Below are positions 49,829-57,258 of a stretch of 64,000 nucleotides of DNA, piece after piece. The translations under genes and the position numbers were made by a program. The notes below the pieces were generated by a model. That model ran no database searches. It had not been told where the DNA came from and was given only the letters and a program-made list of their open reading frames with translations. Source of the stretch: Bdellovibrio sp. GT3 (GTDB taxonomy: Bacteria > Bdellovibrionota > Bdellovibrionia > Bdellovibrionales > Bdellovibrionaceae); assembly GCF_037996765.1 (NCBI RefSeq), contig NZ_JBBNAD010000004.1, positions 682,001 through 746,000 of the forward strand. Reading direction: 5' to 3'. Each line of letters opens with the position of its first letter. Position 1 is the stretch's first letter.

Positions 49829-51081
49829 CCGCGGGTCTGTCCGCTGCCATCAACCAGCCATCGCGCATTGGTCAGTTCGCGCAGGCCCACCGGACCACGC
49901 ACATGAAGCTTTTGCGTGCTGATGCCCAGCTCGCCCCCCAGACCAAATTCAAAACCGTCGGTGAATCGGGTGGAGGCATTCCAATACACAGCTGCCGCAT
50001 CGATGTCCTGTTGAAATATGCGTGCTTTTTCCTCGGACTTGGTCACGATGGCTTCGGAATGTTTACTGCCATGTTTTTCAATATGATTAATGGCTTCGTC
50101 CAGATCATTCACGATCCGGCAATTCATGATCAAATCCAGATACTCAGTGTCCCAGTCCTGCGGATTCGCTAGGGTCACGCGCTCGTGATTTTTAAGAATG
50201 TCCAGCGAACCTGAATCAACATGCCATTGCAGTTTTTTGGTTTCAGTTTCTTTGTAAAGCAAAGGCAGGAACTGATTGGCAACTTTCGCGTTTACCAGAA
50301 CTGTTTCCAGGGCATTGCAAACCCCGGGGCGCTGGGTTTTGGCATTGGCCACTATTTTTGCGGCCATGACCAGGTCAGCGTCTTCAGCAACATAAGTGTG
50401 GCACATGCCGCGATCATTTTTAATGATCGGCATCAGGGCTGTGCGCTGAACGAAGTCAATCAGCTTATCACCGCCTCTTGGGACGACGATGTCGATCACA
50501 TCTTTTCGTTTTAGAAGTTGTTCGACCAAGGAGCGGTCGTAATTTTCAACTCCCAAAAAAGGCAGCTGAGCAAAGCCGCACTCCTGCAGACTTTCGCGCA
50601 TCAGACGGTAGATAATGGCGCTGCTGTGTTTGGATTCTGATCCCCCACGCAACAAGATGACGTTGCCGGATTTAAAGGCCAACGAGAAAGCCTCCAGAAT
50701 CACATTCGGGCGGGATTCGAAAATCATAAAGATCACACCCAAAGGGGCGCGGATTTTTTTTAACAGCAAGCCATTTTTCAAAGTGGATTGCTCGATCACT
50801 TCGCCCACAGGGTCCGGAAGACCTGCCACCTGTTTCAGACTTTCGATCATGCCGTCGATGCGTTCTGCATTTAAAGTCAAACGATCACGAAATGCGCTGG
50901 CTGTGTCGGCGGGGAGGGCGGCAAGATCTTTTTTATTCTCTTCAATGATTTCGTTGGAAGCGGTCGCAAGTCGGCCGGCAATGGCCAACAACGCCTGATT
51001 TTTGTTTCCCGTTGAAAGTTTGCGTTGAATGCGGGCTGCAGCACGCAGATCCTGCAAGGCCTGTTCATTAAGCGAGTTCAT
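49825..51081 (-). CDS. proA: Gamma-glutamyl phosphate reductase
   Basis: 418 residues from the ATG at 51081. Second enzyme of proline synthesis: reduces gamma-glutamyl phosphate to glutamate semialdehyde with NADPH. Visible: RKLSTGNKNQALLAIAG, IKKIRAPLGVIFMIFESRPNV, GNVILLRGGSES, the active-site Cys in TQRPGVCNALETVLV, and FGLGGELGISTQKLHVRGPVG. Length matches E. coli ProA (417). It overlaps the end of proB by 14 bases, so translation is coupled. Its last four bases overlap the convergent ResB gene. Confidence 0.96.
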   Translation of the reverse strand: MNSLNEQALQDLRAAARIQRKLSTGNKNQALLAIAGRLATASNEIIEENKKDLAALPADTASAFRDRLTLNAERIDGMIESLKQVAGLPDPVGEVIEQSTLKNGLLLKKIRAPLGVIFMIFESRPNVILEAFSLAFKSGNVILLRGGSESKHSSAIIYRLMRESLQECGFAQLPFLGVENYDRSLVEQLLKRKDVIDIVVPRGGDKLIDFVQRTALMPIIKNDRGMCHTYVAEDADLVMAAKIVANAKTQRPGVCNALETVLVNAKVANQFLPLLYKETETKKLQWHVDSGSLDILKNHERVTLANPQDWDTEYLDLIMNCRIVNDLDEAINHIEKHGSKHSEAIVTKSEEKARIFQQDIDAAAVYWNASTRFTDGFEFGLGGELGISTQKLHVRGPVGLRELTNARWLVDGSGQTRG

Positions 51082-51850
51082 GGCGTCCCCCGAACTGTGT
51101 TCCGATGCTTTCCCCTTTGGCGATATGCAAAAGGTTATTGGGGATATCGCCGCGAACAAGATGGGTGATGATCTTGTTTTTACCGGCTGTTTCCGCCGCC
51201 AGAAGTTTTGAGTACATGCCTCCGGTACCGACTTTGGAGACGGCTTTGCGGTCGGCTAGATTGAATTCCGCTTTTGTGACTTTCGGTCGATAGCGGACTA
51301 AAGTGGCGTCGGGATTTTTGTTCGGATCAGAATCAAACAAACCATCCACGTCAGTCATCAGAATAACTCGTTCGGCTTTCATCATGACTGCGACTTTCGC
51401 TGCCAGGGAGTCGTTGTCGCCGAACTTGATTTCCTCGGTCGCCACGGCGTCATTTTCGTTTAAGATCGGAAGGACTTTCCACTTCAGAAGTTCAGTCAAA
51501 GTGTTCTGCAGGTTCTTGCGACGAGCAGGGTCTTTCATGTCCCCGGCGGTCAGGAGCACCTGGGATCCCAATAGATTTGCAGATTGTAAAGCCAGATTGT
51601 ATTGATCCATCACCAACGGTTGACCAATGGCGCTTAGGGCTTGCTTTTGTGGAAGAGTTCTTTTGGCAGATTTAAAGTTGGTGCGGGCAACTGCCCAGGC
51701 GATGGCTCCGGAGGTCACCCAGATGATTTCGATGCCGTGTTTCTTTTTTAGCTGTGCCACTTGCAGCATCCACGCACGCATTAATAATGGACCGCCGTCG
51801 CAAACCATTTTGCTGCCAGCTTTTATCACCCAACGTCTGTTTTTCGCCAT
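51068..51850 (-). CDS. proB: Glutamate 5-kinase, short form
   Basis: A 260-residue amino-acid kinase (first step of proline synthesis, feedback-regulated in other bacteria). Motifs: VIKAGSKMV, VTSGAIAWAVA, LPILNENDAVATEEIKFGDNDSLAAKVAVMM and MTDVDGLFDSDPNKNP. It ends after the kinase domain and lacks the C-terminal PUA domain of E. coli ProB (367 residues), a known variation. The start codon is immediately preceded by an AGGGAAGAGTC arm of an 11-pair inverted repeat that also carries its ribosome site. Operon with proA. Confidence 0.95.
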   Translation of the reverse strand: MAKNRRWVIKAGSKMVCDGGPLLMRAWMLQVAQLKKKHGIEIIWVTSGAIAWAVARTNFKSAKRTLPQKQALSAIGQPLVMDQYNLALQSANLLGSQVLLTAGDMKDPARRKNLQNTLTELLKWKVLPILNENDAVATEEIKFGDNDSLAAKVAVMMKAERVILMTDVDGLFDSDPNKNPDATLVRYRPKVTKAEFNLADRKAVSKVGTGGMYSKLLAAETAGKNKIITHLVRGDIPNNLLHIAKGESIGTQFGGRHELA

Positions 51851-51906
51851 GACTCTTCCCTTTGATTTTACAAAAACCCCTTTAAGTCTAGGGGCAGGGA
51901 AGAGTC
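51851..51906 (-). promoter_or_regulatory. Nested hairpin: nrfA terminator within proB ribosome-site stem
   Basis: On the minus strand an outer perfect 11-pair stem, GACTCTTCCCT (51906-51896) with AGGGAAGAGTC (51861-51851), ends exactly at the proB ATG and buries its ribosome binding site. Inside it CCCCT-AGACTTA-AGGGG followed by TTTTTG looks like an intrinsic terminator for the nrf operon. The two structures are compatible with each other. Confidence 0.7.
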
Positions 51907-51915
51907 CTCAGCAAT

Positions 51916-53298
51916 CTATTTTTTCAATGAATCCTTGTAGCGATTGACCGCCATGATGCCTTTGCGCGAGTTATCGATGGAATCCCCGAAGATGCGCGCA
52001 CTCTCCTGAGGGGCATGGAAGCCCGTGGAGTTTTCAGCTTCCACAAAGTCAAACATGAACTGCGCATGGCGCTGGAAGTTTCGGGCCGCTTCCAGGTCCT
52101 TGTTCGGATTTTTTACCAGGTCGACATCTTTATACGGTTTCAAGGCATTGATAAGATCAATTAAGGCATCGAAGGCGGTGTCACGCAATTTGTGATGACG
52201 ATCCTGAATAGTTGTTGCGCGATCGAAGAGTTCTTTTTCAGAAACATTGTGGCACGTCTGGCAGGCGCGGTTGATATTCAAGAGGGGGCTGCGCACCCAG
52301 TGGTCGGTGACTTTCATGGCTCCGACTCTTTGGTACGGCATGTGGCAATCGGTACATGCCACACCAGCGCGGGCATGGGTTCCCTGCGAGAACAGTTCAA
52401 ATTCGGGATGCTGCGCTTTCAGGACATTGGCGCCCGTGTCCTTATGAATCCAGTCCTTGAATTTGATTTCGTCATAATAGGCCAGCATGTTTTCAACTTT
52501 GATGCCCTTGGCCCATGGGTAAGTCAGCGTCTTGCCGTCACCTTTGAAGTAGTACTCCACGTGACATTGGGCGCAGACGTAAGTGCGCATTTCCTGGCGC
52601 GATGCCATTTTGTTCACATCATACTCGGTGATGCCCTGAGTGGCCTTGAAGGCTTTGATCCCTTCGATAAATGCCGGGCGTGTGACTCGCAGGGACATAT
52701 CTTTGGCATCATGACAGTCGATGCAGGAGACTGGATGCTTGGCCATTTGGACGACTTCTTTATAGGGGATTTTGTTCATTTCATGGAACCCCTTGGTTAG
52801 ATCACCGTCGCCCAATTTTTTGTAAAGCAAATAAGTGGAGGCATGGCAATTCAGGCAAGCGCCGGGTTGTTTCACCACTTCCTGGCGTTCAGTCAACTCT
52901 TGATCCAGTAACATATATGCGTGCCCGCGCTCTTCGCGGAAGTCTTTTGAAAAGGCATATCCATTCCACATGATGCGAAGTCTTGGATCTTGATCCAACT
53001 TTTGTACCGAGGTGACTGTGCGCGGATCTTTGCTGGTTGGTACGTGGGGGAAGGCTTCCGAGCCGCCATACTTGGTGCGGGTCATATCGGAGGATTTTAA
53101 ATACGACTCGTATTGATAGGGAAAGTTTTTTCCCCAGATCGCGGGATCTTCAATTTCATCCGTGATTTCGACAACACGGTAGAAGGCTTGTTTTCCCTCT
53201 TGTTTGCGTTCGAAGATATTGACCAGAAGTGCCGCCGCAGCAACAGTCAGGACAATGGCTCCAGCCAGGATAATAAGATTTCGTTTCATGGGCGTCAT
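51916..53298 (-). CDS. nrfA: Pentaheme cytochrome c nitrite reductase
   Basis: 460 residues; AGGAGA before the ATG at 53298. Ammonia-forming nitrite reductase, periplasmic. Five heme sites: CLNCH (148-152), CIDCH (192-196), CAQCH (242-246), CTDCH (315-319), CQTCH (346-350). The first, which by order is the catalytic heme, has CxxCH, not the CxxCK of E. coli NrfA; CxxCH forms are known in some bacteria. The active-site blocks CAQCHVEYYF and QHPEFELFSQGTHARAGVACTDCHMP are kept. An uncleaved or cleaved N-terminal signal helix is present. Downstream of nrfH in one operon. Confidence 0.95.
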   Translation of the reverse strand: MTPMKRNLIILAGAIVLTVAAAALLVNIFERKQEGKQAFYRVVEITDEIEDPAIWGKNFPYQYESYLKSSDMTRTKYGGSEAFPHVPTSKDPRTVTSVQKLDQDPRLRIMWNGYAFSKDFREERGHAYMLLDQELTERQEVVKQPGACLNCHASTYLLYKKLGDGDLTKGFHEMNKIPYKEVVQMAKHPVSCIDCHDAKDMSLRVTRPAFIEGIKAFKATQGITEYDVNKMASRQEMRTYVCAQCHVEYYFKGDGKTLTYPWAKGIKVENMLAYYDEIKFKDWIHKDTGANVLKAQHPEFELFSQGTHARAGVACTDCHMPYQRVGAMKVTDHWVRSPLLNINRACQTCHNVSEKELFDRATTIQDRHHKLRDTAFDALIDLINALKPYKDVDLVKNPNKDLEAARNFQRHAQFMFDFVEAENSTGFHAPQESARIFGDSIDNSRKGIMAVNRYKDSLKK

Positions 53299-53307
53299 GG
53301 ATGTCTC

Positions 53308-53772
53308 CTATTGTCCGTGACCCACACCGCGGTGGCAGTGCAGGCAATTCTTAACGTCGTCTTCAGTGCCCTTGTGCGCACCAATGTCCATGGCTTGAAC
53401 CATGGGTTGGTGGCAGTTCAGGCAACTCTGTAGCGCAACCTTGCGATTAAGATCCTTGATTTGAATCGGCTCGTGAAAGTTCTGAAAAGTAAATGCCCAA
53501 CCGTGATTAAAACCGTTCAATGCTTTAACCGCGTATTTAGCTGCGATGTTCCCGTGGGGTAAGTGGCAGTCATTACATTTTGCCACGTACTGATGGCCTG
53601 ATTTGCTCCAGGAATCGTAGTTCGCCTGCATGATATGGCAGTTGATACAGGCCTTGGGATCGTCAGAGAGGTAGGAGTAACCCTTGGCGTAAATAAAGGA
53701 ATAAGCACCCAGTCCAATCAGTATACCGATTAGAATGATGACAACTATTCCGGGCGCATTTTTCAGGTTCAT
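53308..53772 (-). CDS. nrfH: Tetraheme quinol dehydrogenase subunit NrfH
   Basis: A 154-residue NapC/NirT-family cytochrome that passes electrons from menaquinol to NrfA. One N-terminal membrane anchor (GIVVIILIGILIGLGAYSFI) and four CxxCH heme sites: CINCH (42-46), CNDCH (66-70), CLNCH (117-121), CLHCH (143-147). The HIMQANYDSW segment carries the Met/His region of NrfH. It precedes nrfA by nine bases in the usual nrfHA order. No FNR site was found upstream. Confidence 0.95.
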   Translation of the reverse strand: MNLKNAPGIVVIILIGILIGLGAYSFIYAKGYSYLSDDPKACINCHIMQANYDSWSKSGHQYVAKCNDCHLPHGNIAAKYAVKALNGFNHGWAFTFQNFHEPIQIKDLNRKVALQSCLNCHQPMVQAMDIGAHKGTEDDVKNCLHCHRGVGHGQ

Positions 53773-53960
53773 GGGTAAACTGTAAATGAAAGTCTATTGA
53801 TATGGCAAACAGTCGATCTACAGCTAAGGTGCGTCCTTTTTCATAAGGTCGAATATAGCAATTTTTAATTCGAATAGGTTCGTTAATAGCAGGGCTATAG
53901 GGAAACACGCTCTAAGAAACTCTATTTTAGTCTCAGTTTGAAAGATTGCGTCTCCAGTAC

Positions 53961-53989
53961 TTTACCTACCAAACGACAATTTGTTAAAT
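53961..53989 (+). promoter_or_regulatory. Possible promoter of Cys-module lipoprotein gene
   Basis: TTTACC (53961-53966) and TTAAAT (53984-53989) are 17 bases apart, each matching 4 of 6 consensus bases. Transcription from here would give a leader of about 23 bases before the TTG start at 54019. Confidence 0.4.
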
Positions 53990-54018
53990 TGAATGTCAGA
54001 CACCTAAAGGGGAATCCA

Positions 54019-54786
54019 TTGAAAAAGCACGTTGTTGTACTATTGGCCCTTGTTGCTGTGGGCTGCGCGCAAAAGCCCGTTGTCAAAGAACCTGAAATCG
54101 TTGCCAGCTGTTTTGCCGATGGCGAAAAGCAGGAAATGTGCAAAGCCGAGCGCACCAATGACGATGGAAAAATCGTGATCACTCGTTGCATTGGCACGAC
54201 CAATCGCAATGCCCTGGCAAGTCTGCGTGGAAAATGCGTGGAAAGAATCTGCATCAAAGGTTCCAACAATGATTGTCAGATTCGCGGAGAGATTGGTGTT
54301 TTGGATCAGTACTCAGAGTTAGTTCGTCATAAGTTCTTTGCGGAAGACGAAGAAGAGACAGCAGTAGCTCCTAAAAAAATCTCTAAAATAAAAAGGAAAA
54401 AAGGCAAAGGGACGGTGAAGGCGGTCGAGCAGGAGTTGGATGTCGATCCAATGGCTGAGCTGCCAAAGATGCCGGAAAAGCCAGAGCCCGTGGTTAAGAA
54501 AGCGGCGCCAAAGCCAGTGTCTCAGGAACCGGCAGAGCCTGCAGCTATCAACGTTACTTTAAAGGCCGATTCATCGTCTTATAAAGTTAGCACTTCCAAA
54601 CCTCGTAAGCCGGCGTCTTCTGTTGCTACAAACGAAGGATTTAAAAAAGTTTGTGTCGCTAAAACAGATGCAAATGCTCCGGAAGTGTTGCGTGGCAAAT
54701 GCGCCACTCGCAACTGCAATGATGGCAAGTGCACCTATGGTGGCCGCAAAGAGATGTTTGATTATGTCACTCGTTCGGGGACGTAG
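54019..54786 (+). CDS. Lipoprotein with duplicated Cys-rich module, TTG start
   Basis: 255 residues starting at TTG 54019, supported by AGGGGA upstream and an immediate lipoprotein signal (lipobox AVGC). Two copies of a Cys module flank a Lys/Pro/Glu-rich linker: near residues 55-100 (RCIGTTNRNALASLRGKCVERICIKG...CQIRG) and near 210-250 (VCVAKTDANAPEVLRGKCATRNCNDGKCTYGG). Both share C, then LRGKC, C, C, then Gly-Arg-x-Glu/x. No named family. The charged linker, with KRKKGKGTVK, could span or bind peptidoglycan. Confidence 0.72.
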   Translation: MKKHVVVLLALVAVGCAQKPVVKEPEIVASCFADGEKQEMCKAERTNDDGKIVITRCIGTTNRNALASLRGKCVERICIKGSNNDCQIRGEIGVLDQYSELVRHKFFAEDEEETAVAPKKISKIKRKKGKGTVKAVEQELDVDPMAELPKMPEKPEPVVKKAAPKPVSQEPAEPAAINVTLKADSSSYKVSTSKPRKPASSVATNEGFKKVCVAKTDANAPEVLRGKCATRNCNDGKCTYGGRKEMFDYVTRSGT

Positions 54787-54794
54787 TCTTCAGG

Positions 54795-54844
54795 TGGGGC
54801 CCTATTGAATCTGACGCAACGCTAAGCGTTAGTTGCGAGCCCCA
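54795..54844 (+). promoter_or_regulatory. Nested inverted repeats before carbonic anhydrase gene
   Basis: Outer arms TGGGGC (54795-54800) and GCCCCA (54839-54844) enclose CGCAAC (54815-54820) / GTTGCG (54832-54837), and inside these AACGCT-A-AGCGTT (54818-54830) offers a competing fold. There is no T-tract. It sits between the lipoprotein stop and the carbonic anhydrase start. Confidence 0.5.
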
Positions 54845-54881
54845 AATTGTACATTCGCTTCTTAGGGATTAAGCATGTCCC

Positions 54882-55556
54882 ATGACTCAAGAATCACTTC
54901 TGACTAAAAAAGAAATCCTAAAAATGATGGTGGGATTCCGCCGGTTTCGTGAGCGCTTTTTTAAGGGCGAGCATTCCGTTTACGAGGATCTTTCCACTGG
55001 CCAAAGCCCTAAAACTTTGATGATTGCCTGCAGTGATTCCCGCGTGGATCCGGCAATTTTGTTTTCTTCATCTCCAGGTGAAATCTTTGTGGTTCGAAAC
55101 GTGGCAAATCTGGTGCCTCCATTTGAATCCAACATGGGTTTTCACGGGGTGTCTGCGGCAATTGAATTTGCCGTGGTGAACTTGGAAGTCGAGAACATTG
55201 TGATTCTTGGGCACCGTCAATGTGGCGGTATTCGCTCCTTGTTTCAGCCGGAAGCCATTAAAAAAGGTGGGTTCGTGCAGCAATGGATGAGTATCGCTGA
55301 GGAAGCAAAAAACAAAGTTTTGCAGGCGCATCCCCACAGTGATCTGGATCAAAAATGTCGCGAGTGTGAGAAAACTTCTATCGTGACCTCGCTTGAGAAT
55401 CTTAGAACATTCCCGTTTATTGACTCTGCTGTGAAAGATCGCGGCTTGCAGCTATTGGGCGTTTACTTCGATCTTGAGAATGGCCACCTGTCCTTCTTTG
55501 ACGATGTGACACAAAACTTTAGAGAGCTGGAAATCTCGAAAGTTCACAACACTTAG
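54882..55556 (+). CDS. Beta-class carbonic anhydrase
   Basis: A 224-residue zinc enzyme for CO2/bicarbonate interconversion. Zinc ligands and catalytic dyad are in place: Cys50, Asp52 and Arg54 in CSDSRVDP, His111 and Cys114 in GHRQCGGI. RNVANLVPPFE and HGVSAAIEFAV complete the signature. No signal peptide, so cytosolic. The leader before it carries a nested inverted repeat. Confidence 0.96.
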   Translation: MTQESLLTKKEILKMMVGFRRFRERFFKGEHSVYEDLSTGQSPKTLMIACSDSRVDPAILFSSSPGEIFVVRNVANLVPPFESNMGFHGVSAAIEFAVVNLEVENIVILGHRQCGGIRSLFQPEAIKKGGFVQQWMSIAEEAKNKVLQAHPHSDLDQKCRECEKTSIVTSLENLRTFPFIDSAVKDRGLQLLGVYFDLENGHLSFFDDVTQNFRELEISKVHNT

Positions 55557-55627
55557 TAATGATTTTTGGACGCCTTGGAGAACGTGAGGAACGGTGATTC
55601 CAAGGCAGATAAGTACCCATCAAGATA

Positions 55628-55656
55628 TTGACATCAAGCTCCAACCTCTAGATATT
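55628..55656 (+). promoter_or_regulatory. Sigma70-type promoter before TIGR02147 copy C
   Basis: TTGACA (55628-55633, 6 of 6) and GATATT (55651-55656, 4 of 6) with 17 bases between. Transcription would start near 55663, giving a leader of about 125 bases to the ATG at 55789 that includes a perfect dyad. Confidence 0.6.
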
Positions 55657-55702
55657 CCACCACATTCCATGAGTGCTTATACGAGAACGCTTTTTAATTT
55701 GC

Positions 55703-55717
55703 GACTCCATTGGAGTC
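55703..55717. promoter_or_regulatory. Dyad GACTCCA-T-TGGAGTC
   Basis: Seven-base perfect arms around one base, downstream of the TTGACA promoter and upstream of the TIGR02147 copy C gene. The one-base centre favours a protein-binding operator over an RNA hairpin. A further CCTTGGA/TCCAAGG pair lies at about 55573-55605. Confidence 0.45.
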
Positions 55718-55788
55718 AGAGCACCACGGCAAGGGCATTGCGCCGATTACTTTTGTGAAATAGTTTTTCCGCCATGGGGAATACGTCT

Positions 55789-56541
55789 ATGAAAAAAACA
55801 TCCGAGTTATCGAATTTTTTTAATGAGATTTTTTTGGCGCGCCGTCGGAAAAATCCCAAGTACTCAATGCGTGCGTTCGCACGTGATCTTTCACTGACTC
55901 AAGGTCGTTTGTGGGAATTGATTCATGGTCGCTATATTCCAGGATCAAAAGTAACTGAGCGTATTGCGGAGTTACTGAAGTTGGCGCCGGAAGACAAAGA
56001 GCGCATGCAGTCTTTGATTGCCATTGCCAAAGCACAACCGGTCTCCACGCTGCGTTCGATTTCCAAAGATGAATTCGCGATTATCTCTGATTGGGAGCAC
56101 ATGGCGATCTTCAATTTGATTTCGACCAAAGGTTTCGATCACACGATCAACAGCATCGTGAGTCGTCTGGAGATCTCCATGTTGCAGGCTGAGGGGGCTT
56201 TAAGTCGTCTGGTTGAAGCCGGCCTGGTTGTTGATGATGGCGGCAAATTCCTCCCGGCATTCACCAATGTCAGTGCGCCCACAGAGGTGCCTTCAGAAGT
56301 GATGCGTGAGTTTCATCGCCAGATGATTGGTCGCTCGGTAACATCCCTGCATCGCGATCCGGTTGAATCTCGCAGTATTACCAGTATGGTTTTTCCTGCG
56401 AACGTTAAGAATCTGGCGAAGGCCAAAAAAATCATTCTCGATTTCAATGTTCGTATGGCAGAGCTTATGGATAAAGGTGACACAACGGAAGTGTACAGCC
56501 TGGCAGTTCAATTGGTGCCAGTCACAGTAGCAGGAAGGTAG
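55789..56541 (+). CDS. TIGR02147 / DUF4423 family regulator (copy C)
   Basis: About 250 residues from the ATG at 55789 (GGGGA eight bases upstream); an in-frame ATG at 55774 has no ribosome site. N-terminal HTH-like part: YSMRAFARDLSLTQGRLWELIHGRYIPGSKVTERIAELL. The winged-helix-like and alpha/beta blocks (RLEISMLQAEGALSRLVEAGLVVDD, ITSMVFPANVKNLAKAKKIILDF, EVYSLAVQLVPV) fit TIGR02147. Six bases separate it from a secreted-protein gene, so regulator and exported protein form an operon. Confidence 0.87.
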   Translation: MKKTSELSNFFNEIFLARRRKNPKYSMRAFARDLSLTQGRLWELIHGRYIPGSKVTERIAELLKLAPEDKERMQSLIAIAKAQPVSTLRSISKDEFAIISDWEHMAIFNLISTKGFDHTINSIVSRLEISMLQAEGALSRLVEAGLVVDDGGKFLPAFTNVSAPTEVPSEVMREFHRQMIGRSVTSLHRDPVESRSITSMVFPANVKNLAKAKKIILDFNVRMAELMDKGDTTEVYSLAVQLVPVTVAGR

Positions 56542-56547
56542 GAAGAG

Positions 56548-57225
56548 ATGAATAACTTAATGAAGAGTATTTTGCTTGCGGGTTTGTTGGTATTTCCAGC
56601 GATGGGTCATGCTTGGACATTTGTGGGTAACGCCGGGAACGTGGTTATTTGCAAAGGTCAGGTGGTTGGTTTCTATGATCGCTTTGAATTGGATTTGCGT
56701 TACAACTGGACGTGGGATCTGGCACAAATTGAATTTCCAAACACGACAGGCACTCCGGATGAAGTCATTTTGGCTCAAGCCTATTTGCAAAGAATTGAAA
56801 AGCTTCACCCGATGTTGTTTGCAACATTGAAAGGCTACGTGGATTCCTTCTATAGCGAAGTGAATTTCGTAAAAGGCTATCTGCCAAATGTTCTGGACGA
56901 TGCTGGTGTGGTGGTTTTGCCGGGCAAGCATTGCAATCTGGAGCTTTTGGTTGTGCAGAAGCCGATTCAGTATCCTAAAAAGTCCCTGTACACGGTGAAT
57001 CAGTTCTATTGGAAGTCATTGAACTCCCAGGACCGTGCCGTGGCAATCCTGCATGAAGTGATCTACCGTGTGGCTTTGACTCGTGGTAAGGCGCCTCGCT
57101 CGTCTGAAGGCATTCGTCTTTTGAACGAAGTGATTCTGTCCAACGAAGTGAAGAGCATGTCAGTGGTGGAGTTTGCTAATCTGACCCGATTGGTGTTTAC
57201 ACCCCAATCCAGTGATCAAAAGTAA
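56548..57225 (+). CDS. Secreted protein with HExIYR motif
   Basis: 225 residues; signal peptide ending near MGHA-W, GGAAGAG ribosome site. The mature chain has conserved-looking VVICKGQVVGFYDRFE at the start and a C-terminal AVAILHEVIYRVALTRGKAPRSSEGIRLLNEVILS. HEVIYR resembles, but does not match, HExxH (the last His is replaced), so zinc-protease activity is doubtful. From memory, similar 'LHExIYR' exported proteins recur in Bdellovibrio genomes. It is co-transcribed with TIGR02147 copy C and ends in a strong terminator. Confidence 0.74.
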   Translation: MNNLMKSILLAGLLVFPAMGHAWTFVGNAGNVVICKGQVVGFYDRFELDLRYNWTWDLAQIEFPNTTGTPDEVILAQAYLQRIEKLHPMLFATLKGYVDSFYSEVNFVKGYLPNVLDDAGVVVLPGKHCNLELLVVQKPIQYPKKSLYTVNQFYWKSLNSQDRAVAILHEVIYRVALTRGKAPRSSEGIRLLNEVILSNEVKSMSVVEFANLTRLVFTPQSSDQK

Positions 57226-57231
57226 ATAATG

Positions 57232-57258
57232 AAAAAAGGCCCCGATGGGGCCTTTTTT
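57232..57258. terminator. Bidirectional terminator
   Basis: AAAAAAGGCCCC and GGGGCCTTTTTT form a 12-pair stem with a three-base loop and A/T tracts at both ends, between the convergent HExIYR-protein and MFS genes. It can serve both strands. Confidence 0.93.

Noticed and set aside
51068-51850. ProB thought truncated because it lacks the PUA domain
   Set aside because: PUA-less glutamate 5-kinases are common, the stop overlaps proA cleanly, and all kinase motifs are present, so it is a normal short form.
53797-53811. TTGAT half-site upstream of nrfH, possible FNR box
   Set aside because: The second half (ATCAA at four bases' spacing) is missing, so it does not meet the FNR consensus.
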